A stretch of DNA of 64,000 nucleotides, taken from assembly GCF_003633895.1 (NCBI RefSeq), contig NZ_RBID01000011.1, positions 434,001-498,000 of the forward strand. Direction: 5' to 3'. The notes under the pieces are model-generated. The model was not told the origin of the DNA. It did not search any database and saw only the letters and a list, made by a program, of their open reading frames with translations. The first letter of the stretch is position 1. Every line of letters starts with the position of its first letter. A program made the position numbers and the translations under genes. Of this stretch, positions 1-7,670 are shown in pieces. This DNA is from Vogesella indigofera (GTDB taxonomy: Bacteria; Pseudomonadota; Gammaproteobacteria; Burkholderiales; Chromobacteriaceae).

Positions 1-118
1 GCACCAGCATCTCGAACAGCTTGCGGTCGTCGTGTACCGGCTGCCCCCATTCGGTGTCGTGGTAGGCGATGTACAGCGGGTCGTCGCTGCACCAGCCGCA
101 GCGTTGCAGAGTGGTCAT
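1..118 (-). CDS. tag: DNA-3-methyladenine glycosylase I, N-terminal part
   Basis: Base-excision repair enzyme that removes 3-methyladenine from alkylated DNA. Only the first 39 codons are present; the gene continues past the left edge. The visible reading is MTTLQRCGWCSDDPLYIAYH followed by a DTEWGQPVHDD segment, which matches the conserved start of the Tag family (CxW, DPLY, YHDxEWG). The ATG at 118 is preceded by GGAA about ten bases upstream. An in-frame ATG at 160 would add 14 residues and is less likely because the family starts close to the RCGW motif. It is divergent from nasT. Identification rests on the N-terminal motif only. Confidence 0.8.
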   Translation of the reverse strand, partial: MTTLQRCGWCSDDPLYIAYHDTEWGQPVHDDRKLFEMLV

Positions 119-205
119 GGTGGCGGGTTCCTTGTGGGTGATGGCCGGTTTGCCGTTCATGACAGCATTGTAATGGCGATCTGCTGCCAGCGTGCTGTCA
201 GCACA

Positions 206-221
206 TGGCATGGCAATTGCT
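206..221 (+). promoter_or_regulatory. sigma-54 promoter of nasT
   Basis: TGGCATG, four bases, then TTGCT: a close match to the -24/-12 sigma-54 consensus with the required GG-N10-GC spacing (GG at 207-208, GC at 219-220). The start codon of nasT is 40 bases downstream. A GTGCTgtcAGCAC palindrome lies just upstream (192-204). Nitrogen-limitation control through NtrC is inferred. Confidence 0.7.
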
Positions 222-260
222 GCGCTCCAGTGCAATAACAAATTAAAAGGGAGACCCAAG

Positions 261-839
261 GTGCTGACAGTCATGCTGGTGAAGGACGGTTCCGGCAAGG
301 CCGCGTCGTTGCGGACGCTGCTGGAGCAGGCTGGCGTGCGCGTGGTGGCCGAGGTGGAGGCGAACCTGCATCTGGCCGACGTGCTGGCGGCGGCGCGTCC
401 CGACGTGGTGCTGATCGACAGCGATGCACCATCGCGCGACATGCTGGAGCAGGTGTGCGTGATGGGCGCGCAGAGCGAGCGGCCGGTGGTGATGTTCACC
501 GACGACGGCAGCCGCGACACCATCCGCGCCGCGCTCAGCGCCGGCGTCGCCGCCTATGTGGTCGGCGACGTGGAAAGCAGCCGCATCCAGCCGCTGCTGG
601 AGGTGGCGATCGAGCGCCACCAGATCGACGTCTCGCGCCGTGCCGAGCTGGCCGACGCGCAACGGCAGCTGGCCGACCGCAAGGTGGTGGAAAAGGCCAA
701 GGGCCTGCTGATGGAGATGAAGGGGCTGGACGAGGCCACCGCCTACAAGCAGCTGCGCGAGCGGGCGATGAAGCAGCAGAAGAAGCTGTCCGAGGTAGCG
801 CAGGAGATTATCAGCCTGGCGGAGTGGCTGAAAAGCTGA
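261..839 (+). CDS. nasT: ANTAR-domain antiterminator of nitrate assimilation (NasT-like)
   Basis: 192-residue RNA-binding response-regulator-like protein. A receiver-like domain fills about residues 1-125 (acidic position D53 in VVLIDSD), followed by a C-terminal ANTAR domain from about residue 135 (KVVEKAKGLLMEMKGLDE, then an EWLKS end). ANTAR proteins bind tandem hexaloop hairpins in leader RNAs and prevent terminator formation. Three such leaders lie downstream, before nrtA, the nitrate transporter and nirB. The GTG at 261 was chosen because AAAGGGAG lies just upstream; an ATG lies four codons later. In typical loci nasT is paired with nasS, the nitrate/nitrite sensor that sequesters NasT; no nasS is next to it here. 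The gene has its own sigma-54 promoter and ends in a hairpin terminator. Confidence 0.9.
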   Translation: MLTVMLVKDGSGKAASLRTLLEQAGVRVVAEVEANLHLADVLAAARPDVVLIDSDAPSRDMLEQVCVMGAQSERPVVMFTDDGSRDTIRAALSAGVAAYVVGDVESSRIQPLLEVAIERHQIDVSRRAELADAQRQLADRKVVEKAKGLLMEMKGLDEATAYKQLRERAMKQQKKLSEVAQEIISLAEWLKS

Positions 840-862
840 ACCCGCCGCTGTCGCACAAGGTT

Positions 863-898
863 GGCCGCAACAGGCATGCTGTTGCGGCCTTTTGCTTT
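863..898 (+). terminator. intrinsic terminator after nasT
   Basis: Stem GGCCGCAACAG (863-873), five-base loop, CTGTTGCGGCC (879-889), then a T-rich run. The left arm contains most of one copy of the dispersed GTTGGCCGCA motif (860-869), an arrangement reminiscent of uptake-sequence terminators in Neisseria. Confidence 0.85.
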
Positions 899-1013
899 CT
901 GGCGGCGCCACTCGTGGTGCACGCCGGTACCGAGCTGGTGCCGCGCGGTGCTGTTGCAGTGCAAAATAATTGCCGCAAAATAAAAAACCCATTAAAAACA
1001 AGGCATTGATGGC

Positions 1014-1029
1014 TGGCATGACCCTTGCT
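1014..1029 (+). promoter_or_regulatory. sigma-54 promoter of the nrtABC operon
   Basis: TGGCATG-N4-TTGCT with GG-N10-GC spacing. A TGGTGC half-site sits 78 bases upstream (936-941), the same offset as the full dyads ahead of the other two leader promoters. Transcription would start near 1041 and run through the ANTAR leader. Confidence 0.75.
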
Positions 1030-1071
1030 AAATGAATGGCGAGACGCGAACACGCGTCACAAAGCAGGAAG

Positions 1072-1152
1072 GTGCCAACGGCGGCGCAGGCCTGGTAACA
1101 CGGACAACGGCGTCCGTTGCCCTTTCTGATGAAGGGGTGACGGGCGCTTTTT
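1072..1152 (+). promoter_or_regulatory. ANTAR-responsive leader/attenuator of nrtA
   Basis: Hairpin 1: GTGCC (1072-1076), hexaloop AACGGC, GGCGC (1083-1087). Hairpin 2: GGAC (1102-1105), hexaloop AACGGC, GTCC (1112-1115). Both loops have A at position 1 and G at position 4, the ANTAR-target signature. Hairpin 2 overlaps the left arm of an imperfect terminator (about 1109-1148, then CTTTTTCTTTT). Binding by NasT would favour hairpin 2 over the terminator. Layout is read from sequence; function is from the known nas leader mechanism. Confidence 0.8.
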
Positions 1153-1190
1153 CTTTTGCACTTGCAGTCCACTCACTCTGGGAGCAGCAC

Positions 1191-2459
1191 ATGGAAAAGC
1201 GTCACGAACTCGATCACCACCCGCATGCGGCGGGCAACGAACGTCGCGACTTCCTCAAGGGAGCCTTGTCACTGATGGCCTCAACCGCCTTGCCTGCCGG
1301 CTTTGCCACCTCCGCCTTTGCCGCGGCCACCGGCAAACCCGAAAAGACCGAAGTCAAAGTCGGTTTCATCCCGCTGACCGACTGCGCGTCGGTGATCGTG
1401 GCGTCGAAGCTGGGCTTCGACAAGAAGTACGGCATCACCATCGTGCCGTCGAAGGAGGCCAGCTGGGCCGCGGTGCGCGACAAGCTGGTCAACGGCGAGC
1501 TGGACGCCTCGCACGCGCTGTACGGCATGATCTACGGCGTGCACCTCGGCATCGGCGGCCCGAAGAAGGACATGGCGGTTCTGATGACGCTGAACCAGAA
1601 CGGGCAGGGCATCACGCTCTCCAACCAGCTGAAGGAGAAGGGCGCCACCACTGGCCCGGCGCTGGCCAAGCTGATCAAGGCCGAGCCGCGCGAGTACACC
1701 TTCGCGCAGACCTTCCCCACCGGCACCCACGCCATGTGGCTGTACTACTGGCTGGCGGCGCACGGCGTCAATCCGCTGTCGGACGTGAAGACCATCGTGG
1801 TGCCGCCGCCGCAGATGGTGGCCAATATGCGTGTCGACAATATGGACGGCTACTGTGTCGGCGAGCCGTGGAACGCGCGCGCCATCGCCGACGGCATCGG
1901 CTTCTCGGTGGCCACCACGCAGCAGATCTGGCCGGATCACCCGGAAAAGGTGCTCGGCACCACCGGCGAGTGGGTGAAGAAGTATCCCAACACCGCGCGC
2001 GCTCTGGTGGCGGCGCTGCTGGACGCCTCGCGCTACATCGACGAGGTGAAGAACCGCGCCAGCGTCGCCAAGCTGATTGCCGAGAAGGCCTACGTCAACG
2101 CGCCGGAGGCGGTGATCGCCGGCCGCTTTGCCGGTGCCTACGAGGACGGCCTCGGCAAGAAGTGGCAGGACCCGAAACTGATGAAGTTCTTCGACGGCGG
2201 CAAGGTCAACTTCCCGTATCTGTCCGACGGCATGTGGTTCCTGACCCAGCACAAGCGCTGGGGCTTGCTGAAGACCGATCCCGACTACCTGGCGGTGGCG
2301 AAGCAGATCAACCAGATCGCCATCTACAAGGACGCGGCAGCGATGGCCAGGGTGCCGCTGCCGGCCAGCGATATGCGTAGCAGCAAGCTGATTGACGGCG
2401 TGGTGTGGGACGGCAAGAACCCGGCCGCCTACGCCGCCAGCTTCAAGATCAAGGCCTGA
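1191..2459 (+). CDS. nrtA: nitrate ABC transporter substrate-binding protein
   Basis: 422-residue periplasmic nitrate-binding protein of the NrtA/SsuA-like family. The N terminus carries a Tat-type signal with RRDFLKG at residues 18-24, then an alanine-rich hydrophobic stretch, suggesting folded export. The mature part begins near EKTEVKVGFIPLTD, typical of the CmpA/NrtA nitrate/bicarbonate group. The ATG at 1191 follows GGGAGCAGCAC and is preferred over an upstream in-frame start at 1032, which would lie inside the regulatory leader. It is first in an operon with the permease (11-bp gap) and the ATPase. NasS is a cytoplasmic paralogue of this family, but the signal peptide here argues for transport. 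Confidence 0.92.
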   Translation: MEKRHELDHHPHAAGNERRDFLKGALSLMASTALPAGFATSAFAAATGKPEKTEVKVGFIPLTDCASVIVASKLGFDKKYGITIVPSKEASWAAVRDKLVNGELDASHALYGMIYGVHLGIGGPKKDMAVLMTLNQNGQGITLSNQLKEKGATTGPALAKLIKAEPREYTFAQTFPTGTHAMWLYYWLAAHGVNPLSDVKTIVVPPPQMVANMRVDNMDGYCVGEPWNARAIADGIGFSVATTQQIWPDHPEKVLGTTGEWVKKYPNTARALVAALLDASRYIDEVKNRASVAKLIAEKAYVNAPEAVIAGRFAGAYEDGLGKKWQDPKLMKFFDGGKVNFPYLSDGMWFLTQHKRWGLLKTDPDYLAVAKQINQIAIYKDAAAMARVPLPASDMRSSKLIDGVVWDGKNPAAYAASFKIKA

Positions 2460-2470
2460 GGAGCGACATC

Positions 2471-3370
2471 ATGAGTGCTGCAGAAACTTTCTCGCCAACG
2501 TTGGCCGCAGGCCAGCCCGCCACCGCCGCGCGCAGCGCCCGCCCGCGCAAGCGCAAGACCCTGCTCGCCGCGGCGCCGCCGTCGCTGCAACCGCTGGTGC
2601 GCTTCATCCGCTGGCTGGTGCCGCCGCTGCTGGGGCTGATCGCCTTCGTGCTGCTGTGGTCGCTGGTGTCGCAGCTCAGCCGCGGCAGCCTGCCGGGGCC
2701 GGTCAGCACCTGGGCGTCGGCCACCGAGCTGTTCGCCGATCCGTTCTACCAGAACGGCCCCAACGACCAGGGCATAGGCTGGAACATCCTGATGTCGCTG
2801 GGCCGCGTCGGCGTCGGCTTCGGCCTCGCCGCCGTGGTTGGCATTCCGCTCGGTTTCATGATCGGCCGCTTCGGTTTTCTGGCACGGATGACGGCGCCGG
2901 TGATCAGCCTGCTGCGCCCGGTATCGCCGCTGGCGTGGTTGCCGATCGGCCTCTTGGTGTTCAAGGCCGCCAGCCCGGCGTCGATCTGGGTGATCTTCAT
3001 CTCCAGCATCTGGCCGATGATCCTCAACACCGCCGCCGGCGTGCGCGCGGTGCCGCAGGATTACCTCAACGTGGCGCGCGTGCTGCGCCTGTCGGAGTGG
3101 AAGGTGTTCAGCGTCATCCTGCTGCCGGCGGTGCTGCCGCACATGCTCACCGGCGTGCGCCTCGCAATCGGCACCGCCTGGCTGGTGATCGTGGCGGCGG
3201 AGATGTTGACCGGCGGCGTGGGGCTGGGCTTCTGGGTGTGGGACGAGTGGAACAACCTGAACGTCGAGCACATCCTGATCGCCATCTTCGTGGTCGGTCT
3301 GGTGGGGCTGGCGCTGGAACAGGCACTGGTATGGCTGGCGAAGAAGGCCAGCTTCGGACAGGGAGAGTGA
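2471..3370 (+). CDS. nrtB: nitrate ABC transporter permease
   Basis: 299-residue inner-membrane permease of the BPD_transp_1 family. It has a basic cytoplasmic N terminus, several hydrophobic segments, and an EAA-like loop near residues 195-220 (VPQDYLNVARVLRLSEW) that contacts the ATPase. The start ATGAGTGCTGCAG follows GAGGAGCGACATC. The ATPase gene begins one base after the stop, so coupled translation is likely. It should form the nitrate channel with the downstream ATPase. Nitrate as substrate is inferred from the neighbouring NrtA and nitrate reductase genes. Confidence 0.9.
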   Translation: MSAAETFSPTLAAGQPATAARSARPRKRKTLLAAAPPSLQPLVRFIRWLVPPLLGLIAFVLLWSLVSQLSRGSLPGPVSTWASATELFADPFYQNGPNDQGIGWNILMSLGRVGVGFGLAAVVGIPLGFMIGRFGFLARMTAPVISLLRPVSPLAWLPIGLLVFKAASPASIWVIFISSIWPMILNTAAGVRAVPQDYLNVARVLRLSEWKVFSVILLPAVLPHMLTGVRLAIGTAWLVIVAAEMLTGGVGLGFWVWDEWNNLNVEHILIAIFVVGLVGLALEQALVWLAKKASFGQGE

Positions 3371-3371
3371 C

Positions 3372-4163
3372 ATGGAACGCTTCGTCGAGCTGGAAAACGT
3401 GCAAAAGCACTTCGATACCAAGAAAGGCCGCTTCGTCGCGCTGCAGGACATCAATCTCACCATCCGTCAGGGCGAGGTGGTGTCGCTGATCGGTCACTCC
3501 GGCTGCGGCAAGTCCACGGTGCTCAACATCATCGCCGGGTTGCTGGAGCCGTCCGACGGCATCGCGCTGTGCAACGGCCGCGAGATCGACGGCCCCGGCC
3601 CCGAGCGCGCGGTGGTGTTCCAGAACCACAGCCTGCTGCCGTGGCTGTCCTGCTACGGCAACATCCTGCTGGCGGTGGAACGCGTGTTCGGCGCGAAGGA
3701 GGACAAGGCGCAGCTGGCCGCGCGCACCGACGCCGCGCTGGCGCTGGTGGGGCTGAGCCACGCCCGCGACAAGCATCCGCACGAGATCTCCGGCGGCATG
3801 AAGCAGCGTGTCGGCATCGCCCGCGCGCTGGCGATGGAACCGAAGGTACTGCTGATGGACGAGCCGTTCGGCGCGCTGGACGCGCTGACCCGCGCCAACC
3901 TGCAGGACGAGATGGTGAAGATCGTCGATGCCACCGGCAGCACCGTGGTGATGGTGACCCACGACGTGGACGAGGCGGTGCTGCTGTCCGACCGCATCGT
4001 GATGATGACCAACGGCCCGGCGGCCACCGTCGGCGAGATCCTGGAAGTGCAGCTGCCACGGCCGCGCAACCGGCTGGCGCTGGCGGGTGACGCCGACTAC
4101 CACCGCTATCGCGGTGCGGTGCTGGATTTCCTGTACCAGAAACACCGCAAAGAGGCAGCCTGA
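3372..4163 (+). CDS. nrtD: nitrate ABC transporter ATP-binding protein
   Basis: 263-residue cytoplasmic ATPase of the NrtD/SsuB/TauB group. Walker A GHSGCGKST is near residue 42, the signature ISGGMKQRVG near 141, Walker B VLLMDEPFGALD near 160, and the switch histidine in MVTHDVDEAV. Length is normal for a single-domain NrtD-type ATPase; there is no fused solute-binding domain as in cyanobacterial NrtC. It is the last gene of the nrt operon. No clear terminator follows before the next regulatory leader. Confidence 0.9.
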   Translation: MERFVELENVQKHFDTKKGRFVALQDINLTIRQGEVVSLIGHSGCGKSTVLNIIAGLLEPSDGIALCNGREIDGPGPERAVVFQNHSLLPWLSCYGNILLAVERVFGAKEDKAQLAARTDAALALVGLSHARDKHPHEISGGMKQRVGIARALAMEPKVLLMDEPFGALDALTRANLQDEMVKIVDATGSTVVMVTHDVDEAVLLSDRIVMMTNGPAATVGEILEVQLPRPRNRLALAGDADYHRYRGAVLDFLYQKHRKEAA

Positions 4164-4263
4164 GCGGCAATGGCAGGCTGCATCCCCTGACGTGGCGACA
4201 CGTTGTTGACACCGGGCCGCTGGCCCGGTTTTTTCATGGGGCCTGCGATCAGCCGCCTGCTTT

Positions 4264-4281
4264 TGGTGCTGCTGTGCACCA
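4264..4281 (+). promoter_or_regulatory. dyad element upstream of the nitrate transporter promoter
   Basis: TGGTGC-N6-GCACCA, located 77 bases before the -24 box. The same dyad occurs 78 bases before the nirB promoter. Half-sites resemble those of NtrC, but the order is the reverse of the usual TGCACCA...TGGTGCA. Likely an enhancer site for a sigma-54 activator. Confidence 0.55.
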
Positions 4282-4340
4282 TCGGCAGGCGCAGGTGGCG
4301 GCAAAGGTGGCGATTGGGCAGCCAAAATGCCGTATTCGGC

Positions 4341-4356
4341 TGGCACGGCACTTGCT
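4341..4356 (+). promoter_or_regulatory. sigma-54 promoter of the nitrate transporter
   Basis: TGGCACG-N4-TTGCT, an essentially perfect -24/-12 element (GG 4342-4343, GC 4354-4355). Confidence 0.8.
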
Positions 4357-4383
4357 CAGATAATGCTGCAGATGATTGTCCCG

Positions 4384-4471
4384 GTTGCCAATGGCGGCGA
4401 TGCGGGCTTGGACAAAGAGGTCCGTTGCGCGTGGTGCGATACCGCGGGCAACGGGCCTCTTTGCTTTTTTG
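4384..4471 (+). promoter_or_regulatory. ANTAR-responsive leader/attenuator of the nitrate transporter
   Basis: Hairpin 1: GTTGCC, loop AATGGC, GGCGAT (4384-4401, with G-U pairs). Hairpin 2: GGAC, loop AAAGAG, GTCC (4410-4423). Both loops show A1 and G4. The terminator stem GAGGTCCGTTGC (4417-4428) with GCAACGGGCCTC (4448-4459), followed by TTTGCTTTTTT, uses the 3' side of hairpin 2, so the two structures exclude each other. Confidence 0.85.
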
Positions 4472-4542
4472 CGGCACGGACCGCCGCGGCGCCCCCGGCG
4501 CGCCGCCTGATCGATCACGGACATCTTTCAAGGAACAAGACA

Positions 4543-5754
4543 ATGAGCAAGGACTTCTGGAAGGCAGGCCATACCCCGACACTGCTGGTGTCGTTCCTCT
4601 ATTTCGACCTCAGCTTCATGGTGTGGTACATCCTCGGGCCGCTGGCGATCCAGATCGCCGAGGCCTTGCAGCTGTCGGCGCAGCAGCGCGGGCTGATGGT
4701 GGCGACGCCGATCCTGGCCGGCGCCCTGCTGCGCTTCGGCATGGGCCTGCTGGTGGACCGCTTCTCGCCGAAATTCGCCGGCATTCTCGGCCAGGTGGTG
4801 GTGATGCTGGCGCTGGGCTTTGCCTGGCTGCACGGCATCCAGTCGCTGTCGCAGGCGCTGCTGCTGGGGGTGTTCCTCGGCGTTGCCGGCGCTGCCTTTG
4901 CGGTGTCGCTGCCGCTGGCGTCGCAGTGGTATCCGCCCGAGCACCAGGGCAAGGCGATGGGTATCGCTGGCGCCGGCAACTCCGGCACCGTGTTTGCCGC
5001 GCTGCTGGCGCCAACGTTGGCCGCACTCTATGGTTGGGAAAACGTGTTCGGCCTCGCGGTGCTGCCGCTGGGTGTGGTGTTCGTGCTGTTCTGCCTGTTT
5101 GCCAAGAACGCGCCGCAGCGTCCCAAGCCGAAGGCGCTGGCCGACTACCTGCGCGTGCTGGGCGACAAGGACAGCTGGTGGTTCATGTTCTTCTACTGTG
5201 TGACCTTCGGCGGCTTTGCCGGCCTCGCCAGCGCGCTGCCGGGCTACTTCCATGACCAGTATGGTCTCAATGCCGTCACCGCCGGCTACTACACCGCCGC
5301 CTGCGTGTTTGCCGGTTCGCTGATGCGGCCACTGGGCGGCGCGCTGGCCGACCGTATCGGCGGTATCCGCACCCTGCTGGTGATGTACACCGCCGCGGCG
5401 CTGCTGATCGCGGTGGTCGGCTTCAACCTGCCACAGGTCAACGTGGCGCTGGCGCTGTTTGTCGGCGCGATGCTGGCACTGGGCAGCGGCAACGGCGCGG
5501 TGTTCCAGCTGGTGCCGCAGCGCTTCCGCAAGGAAATCGGGGTGATGACCGGGCTGATCGGCATGGCCGGCGGCATCGGTGGTTTCCTGCTCGCCGCCGG
5601 GCTTGGCCTCGTCAAGCAGCACACCGGCAACTACCAGCTCGGGCTGTGGCTGTTCGCCAGCCTCGGCGTGGTGGCGTGGATCGGCCTGCACGGCGTGAAA
5701 CTGCGCTGGCGCACGACCTGGGGCGCCAGCAACGTGACCGCGGCACGAGTGTAA
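4543..5754 (+). CDS. nitrate/nitrite transporter, NNP family of MFS (NarK/NasA type)
   Basis: 403-residue, about 12-helix inner-membrane carrier. Two glycine-rich nitrate signature segments characteristic of the NNP family are visible: AGAGNSGTVFAALLAP and GSGNGAVFQLVPQRF. The start MSKDFWKAGHTPTLLVSFLYFD is typical of the assimilatory nitrate permease named NasA or NarK in different species; no symbol is assigned because of that ambiguity. AAGGAACAAGACA precedes the ATG. Its own sigma-54 promoter and ANTAR leader lie upstream, so it is probably induced by nitrogen limitation plus nitrate. Together with the nrt ABC system, the cell has two nitrate import routes in one locus. Confidence 0.92.
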   Translation: MSKDFWKAGHTPTLLVSFLYFDLSFMVWYILGPLAIQIAEALQLSAQQRGLMVATPILAGALLRFGMGLLVDRFSPKFAGILGQVVVMLALGFAWLHGIQSLSQALLLGVFLGVAGAAFAVSLPLASQWYPPEHQGKAMGIAGAGNSGTVFAALLAPTLAALYGWENVFGLAVLPLGVVFVLFCLFAKNAPQRPKPKALADYLRVLGDKDSWWFMFFYCVTFGGFAGLASALPGYFHDQYGLNAVTAGYYTAACVFAGSLMRPLGGALADRIGGIRTLLVMYTAAALLIAVVGFNLPQVNVALALFVGAMLALGSGNGAVFQLVPQRFRKEIGVMTGLIGMAGGIGGFLLAAGLGLVKQHTGNYQLGLWLFASLGVVAWIGLHGVKLRWRTTWGASNVTAARV

Positions 5755-5776
5755 GCGGCAAGCACTGGCCATCAGC

Positions 5777-5801
5777 GGGGCGGGATCACGGATCCCGCCC
5801 C
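5777..5801 (+). terminator. hairpin after the nitrate transporter gene
   Basis: GGGGCGGGATC, loop ACG, GATCCCGCCCC: an 11-bp perfect stem with a 3-base loop, but no U-run. It may partly terminate or protect the 3' end before the kinase gene at 5865. Confidence 0.5.
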
Positions 5802-5864
5802 GTTACGCCGTGCTGGAGCAGGGCATCATCTTCAAGCGGGCATTATTTCTAGCAGGGAAGCACC

Positions 5865-7529
5865 ATGAGCTTGCAACTTGCAGTCGGCCACGCCAGCGAC
5901 GCCGGCCGCCGTGAACGCAATGAGGACGCACTGGGCTGGAGCGTGCCACAGGACGGGCTGCTGACCAGCAAGGGCGCGCTGTTCGCGCTGGCCGACGGCG
6001 TGTCCGGCTGTGCCGACGGCCGCCTGGCGGCGCAGTCCACCATCCGCGCGGTGTGCGCCGACTACTACGCCACGCCGGAAACGTGGGCAGTGTCGTCGGC
6101 GCTGGACCGGCTGCTGGCAGCGCACAACCGCTGGCTGCGCGCGCAGGGCAAGCCGCTGGTGGCGGCGCTGTCGGCGCTGGTGTTGCGCGGCCACCGCTAC
6201 ACCGTCGCCCACGTCGGCGACTGCCGCGTCTACCTGCTCAGCCAGGGGCGGCTGACGCAGCTGACCGTCGATCACGTGTGGGAGGAAGCGTCGCTGTCGC
6301 ACGTGCTCAAGCGCGGCATGGGGCTGGACGAGCACGTGATGCCGGATTTCTGCGACGGCGACCTGCACGCCGGCGACGTGTTCGCGCTGCTGTGCGACGG
6401 CGTGTGGCAGGCGCTGGGCGACAAGCGCATCGACGAGATCCTGCACCTGCACCTCGATGTGCAGCGCGCCGCCAGCGTGCTGTGCGAAGCGGCGCTGGCC
6501 GCCGGCGCGCAGGACAACCTGTCGGCGCTGGTGCTGCGGGTGGAGGCGCTGCCGCAGGGCGCGCTGGCCGACGAGCTGGCGCGCGGCACCAGCCTGCCGC
6601 TGCCGCCGAAGCTGCGCGACGGCCAGCCGTTCGAGGGGCTGACGGTGGTCGTCAGCCTGCACGCTTCGCCCGGCGGGCTGGCCTATCGCGTCGCCGACGC
6701 CGCCGGCCGCCACTGGGTGCTGAAGACGCTGCCGCCGCTGCTGGCCGGCGATCCGGGCGCGGAGCAGGCGCTGCTGGTGGAGGAGTGGCTGCAGAAGCGC
6801 ATCAGTTCGCCGTATTTTGCCGAGGTTGCCACCGGCGTCGAACGCCAGCACCTGTACTACCTGCAGCGCTGGCACGACGGCGAAACGTTGGCCGCACGGC
6901 TGGCGCAGCAGCGTTTCGGCATCAGCGAGGTGGTCGCCATCGGCCTCGCGCTGTGCCGCGCGATGTCGGCGCTGCACCGCCTCGGCATCGTGCACCGCGA
7001 CATCAAGCCGGACAATGTGCACCTGGGCCGCGACGGCCAGCTGCGGCTGCTCGATCTCGGCGTCGCCTACTGCGCCGGGCTGACGCCGGAGCACGACGGC
7101 CCCGGCCCCGGCACCGCCAGCTACATGGCGCCGGAGCGTTTTGCCGGCGGCAAGGCGAGCAGCAGCAGCGACCTGTACGCCGCCGGCGTCACCCTGTACC
7201 AGCTGCTGACCGGCCGCTATCCCTACGGCGAGATCGAGGCGTTCCAGAATCCGCATTTCGACGCGCCGCAGCCGGCCTCGCGCCAGCGCCCGGACGTGCC
7301 GCTGTGGCTGGATAACCTGCTGCTGAAGGCGGTGGCGCGCGAGCCGGGGCAGCGCTTCGAGACCGCCGAGGAAATGCTGCTGGCGCTGGAGCGCGGCGAC
7401 AGCGTGCCGCAACGCCAACTGCGGCGTGTGCCGTGGGCGGAGCGGGCGCCGCTGCGGCTATGGCGCACGCTGGCGCTGGTTTCGCTGCTGGCGAACCTGG
7501 TGTTGCTGTATGCGCTGCTGCTGCGCTGA
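5865..7529 (+). CDS. PP2C phosphatase-Ser/Thr kinase fusion protein
   Basis: 554-residue bifunctional signalling protein. Residues about 1-235 form a PP2C-type phosphatase (ADGVSGCADGR, VGDCRVYLL, LLCDGVWQAL, AQDNLSALVL). Residues about 255-520 form a Hanks-type kinase: lysine in HWVLKTL, catalytic loop IVHRDIKPDN, LLDLGVAY in the DFG position, and GTASYMAPE. A single C-terminal membrane helix (LALVSLLANLVLLYALLLR) anchors it. The ATG at 5865 follows AGCAGGGAAGCACC. It sits between the nitrate transporter and nirB, a position I recall for similar fusions in other proteobacterial nitrate loci. Its target is unknown; modulation of transporter or nitrate reduction activity is a guess. Confidence 0.88.
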   Translation: MSLQLAVGHASDAGRRERNEDALGWSVPQDGLLTSKGALFALADGVSGCADGRLAAQSTIRAVCADYYATPETWAVSSALDRLLAAHNRWLRAQGKPLVAALSALVLRGHRYTVAHVGDCRVYLLSQGRLTQLTVDHVWEEASLSHVLKRGMGLDEHVMPDFCDGDLHAGDVFALLCDGVWQALGDKRIDEILHLHLDVQRAASVLCEAALAAGAQDNLSALVLRVEALPQGALADELARGTSLPLPPKLRDGQPFEGLTVVVSLHASPGGLAYRVADAAGRHWVLKTLPPLLAGDPGAEQALLVEEWLQKRISSPYFAEVATGVERQHLYYLQRWHDGETLAARLAQQRFGISEVVAIGLALCRAMSALHRLGIVHRDIKPDNVHLGRDGQLRLLDLGVAYCAGLTPEHDGPGPGTASYMAPERFAGGKASSSSDLYAAGVTLYQLLTGRYPYGEIEAFQNPHFDAPQPASRQRPDVPLWLDNLLLKAVAREPGQRFETAEEMLLALERGDSVPQRQLRRVPWAERAPLRLWRTLALVSLLANLVLLYALLLR

Positions 7530-7549
7530 CTGGTGCGGCTGCCTGTTTT

Positions 7550-7567
7550 TGGTGCTGCCGTGCACCA
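7550..7567 (+). promoter_or_regulatory. dyad element upstream of the nirB promoter
   Basis: TGGTGC-N6-GCACCA, 78 bases before the -24 box, inside a larger CCTGT...ACAGG dyad. It is a near copy of the element at 4264-4281, which supports a shared activator. Confidence 0.55.
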
Positions 7568-7627
7568 TAGACAGGCAGGCCAAGACATAACAGGCCAGGG
7601 TTGGCCGCAATAAAGGGGTTTGCAGGC

Positions 7628-7643
7628 TGGCACGGCCTTTGCA
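7628..7643 (+). promoter_or_regulatory. sigma-54 promoter of nirBD-nitrate reductase
   Basis: TGGCACG-N4-TTGCA with exact GG-N10-GC spacing. A GTTGGCCGCA motif copy (7600-7609) lies between the enhancer dyad and the promoter. Confidence 0.8.
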
Positions 7644-7670
7644 TTAAGACAGGCACAATCAGATTGTCCG

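Noticed and set aside
1032-1190. N-terminal extension of nrtA to an upstream ATG
   Set aside because: The region is the ANTAR leader and terminator; the true start gives a Tat signal at the right place.
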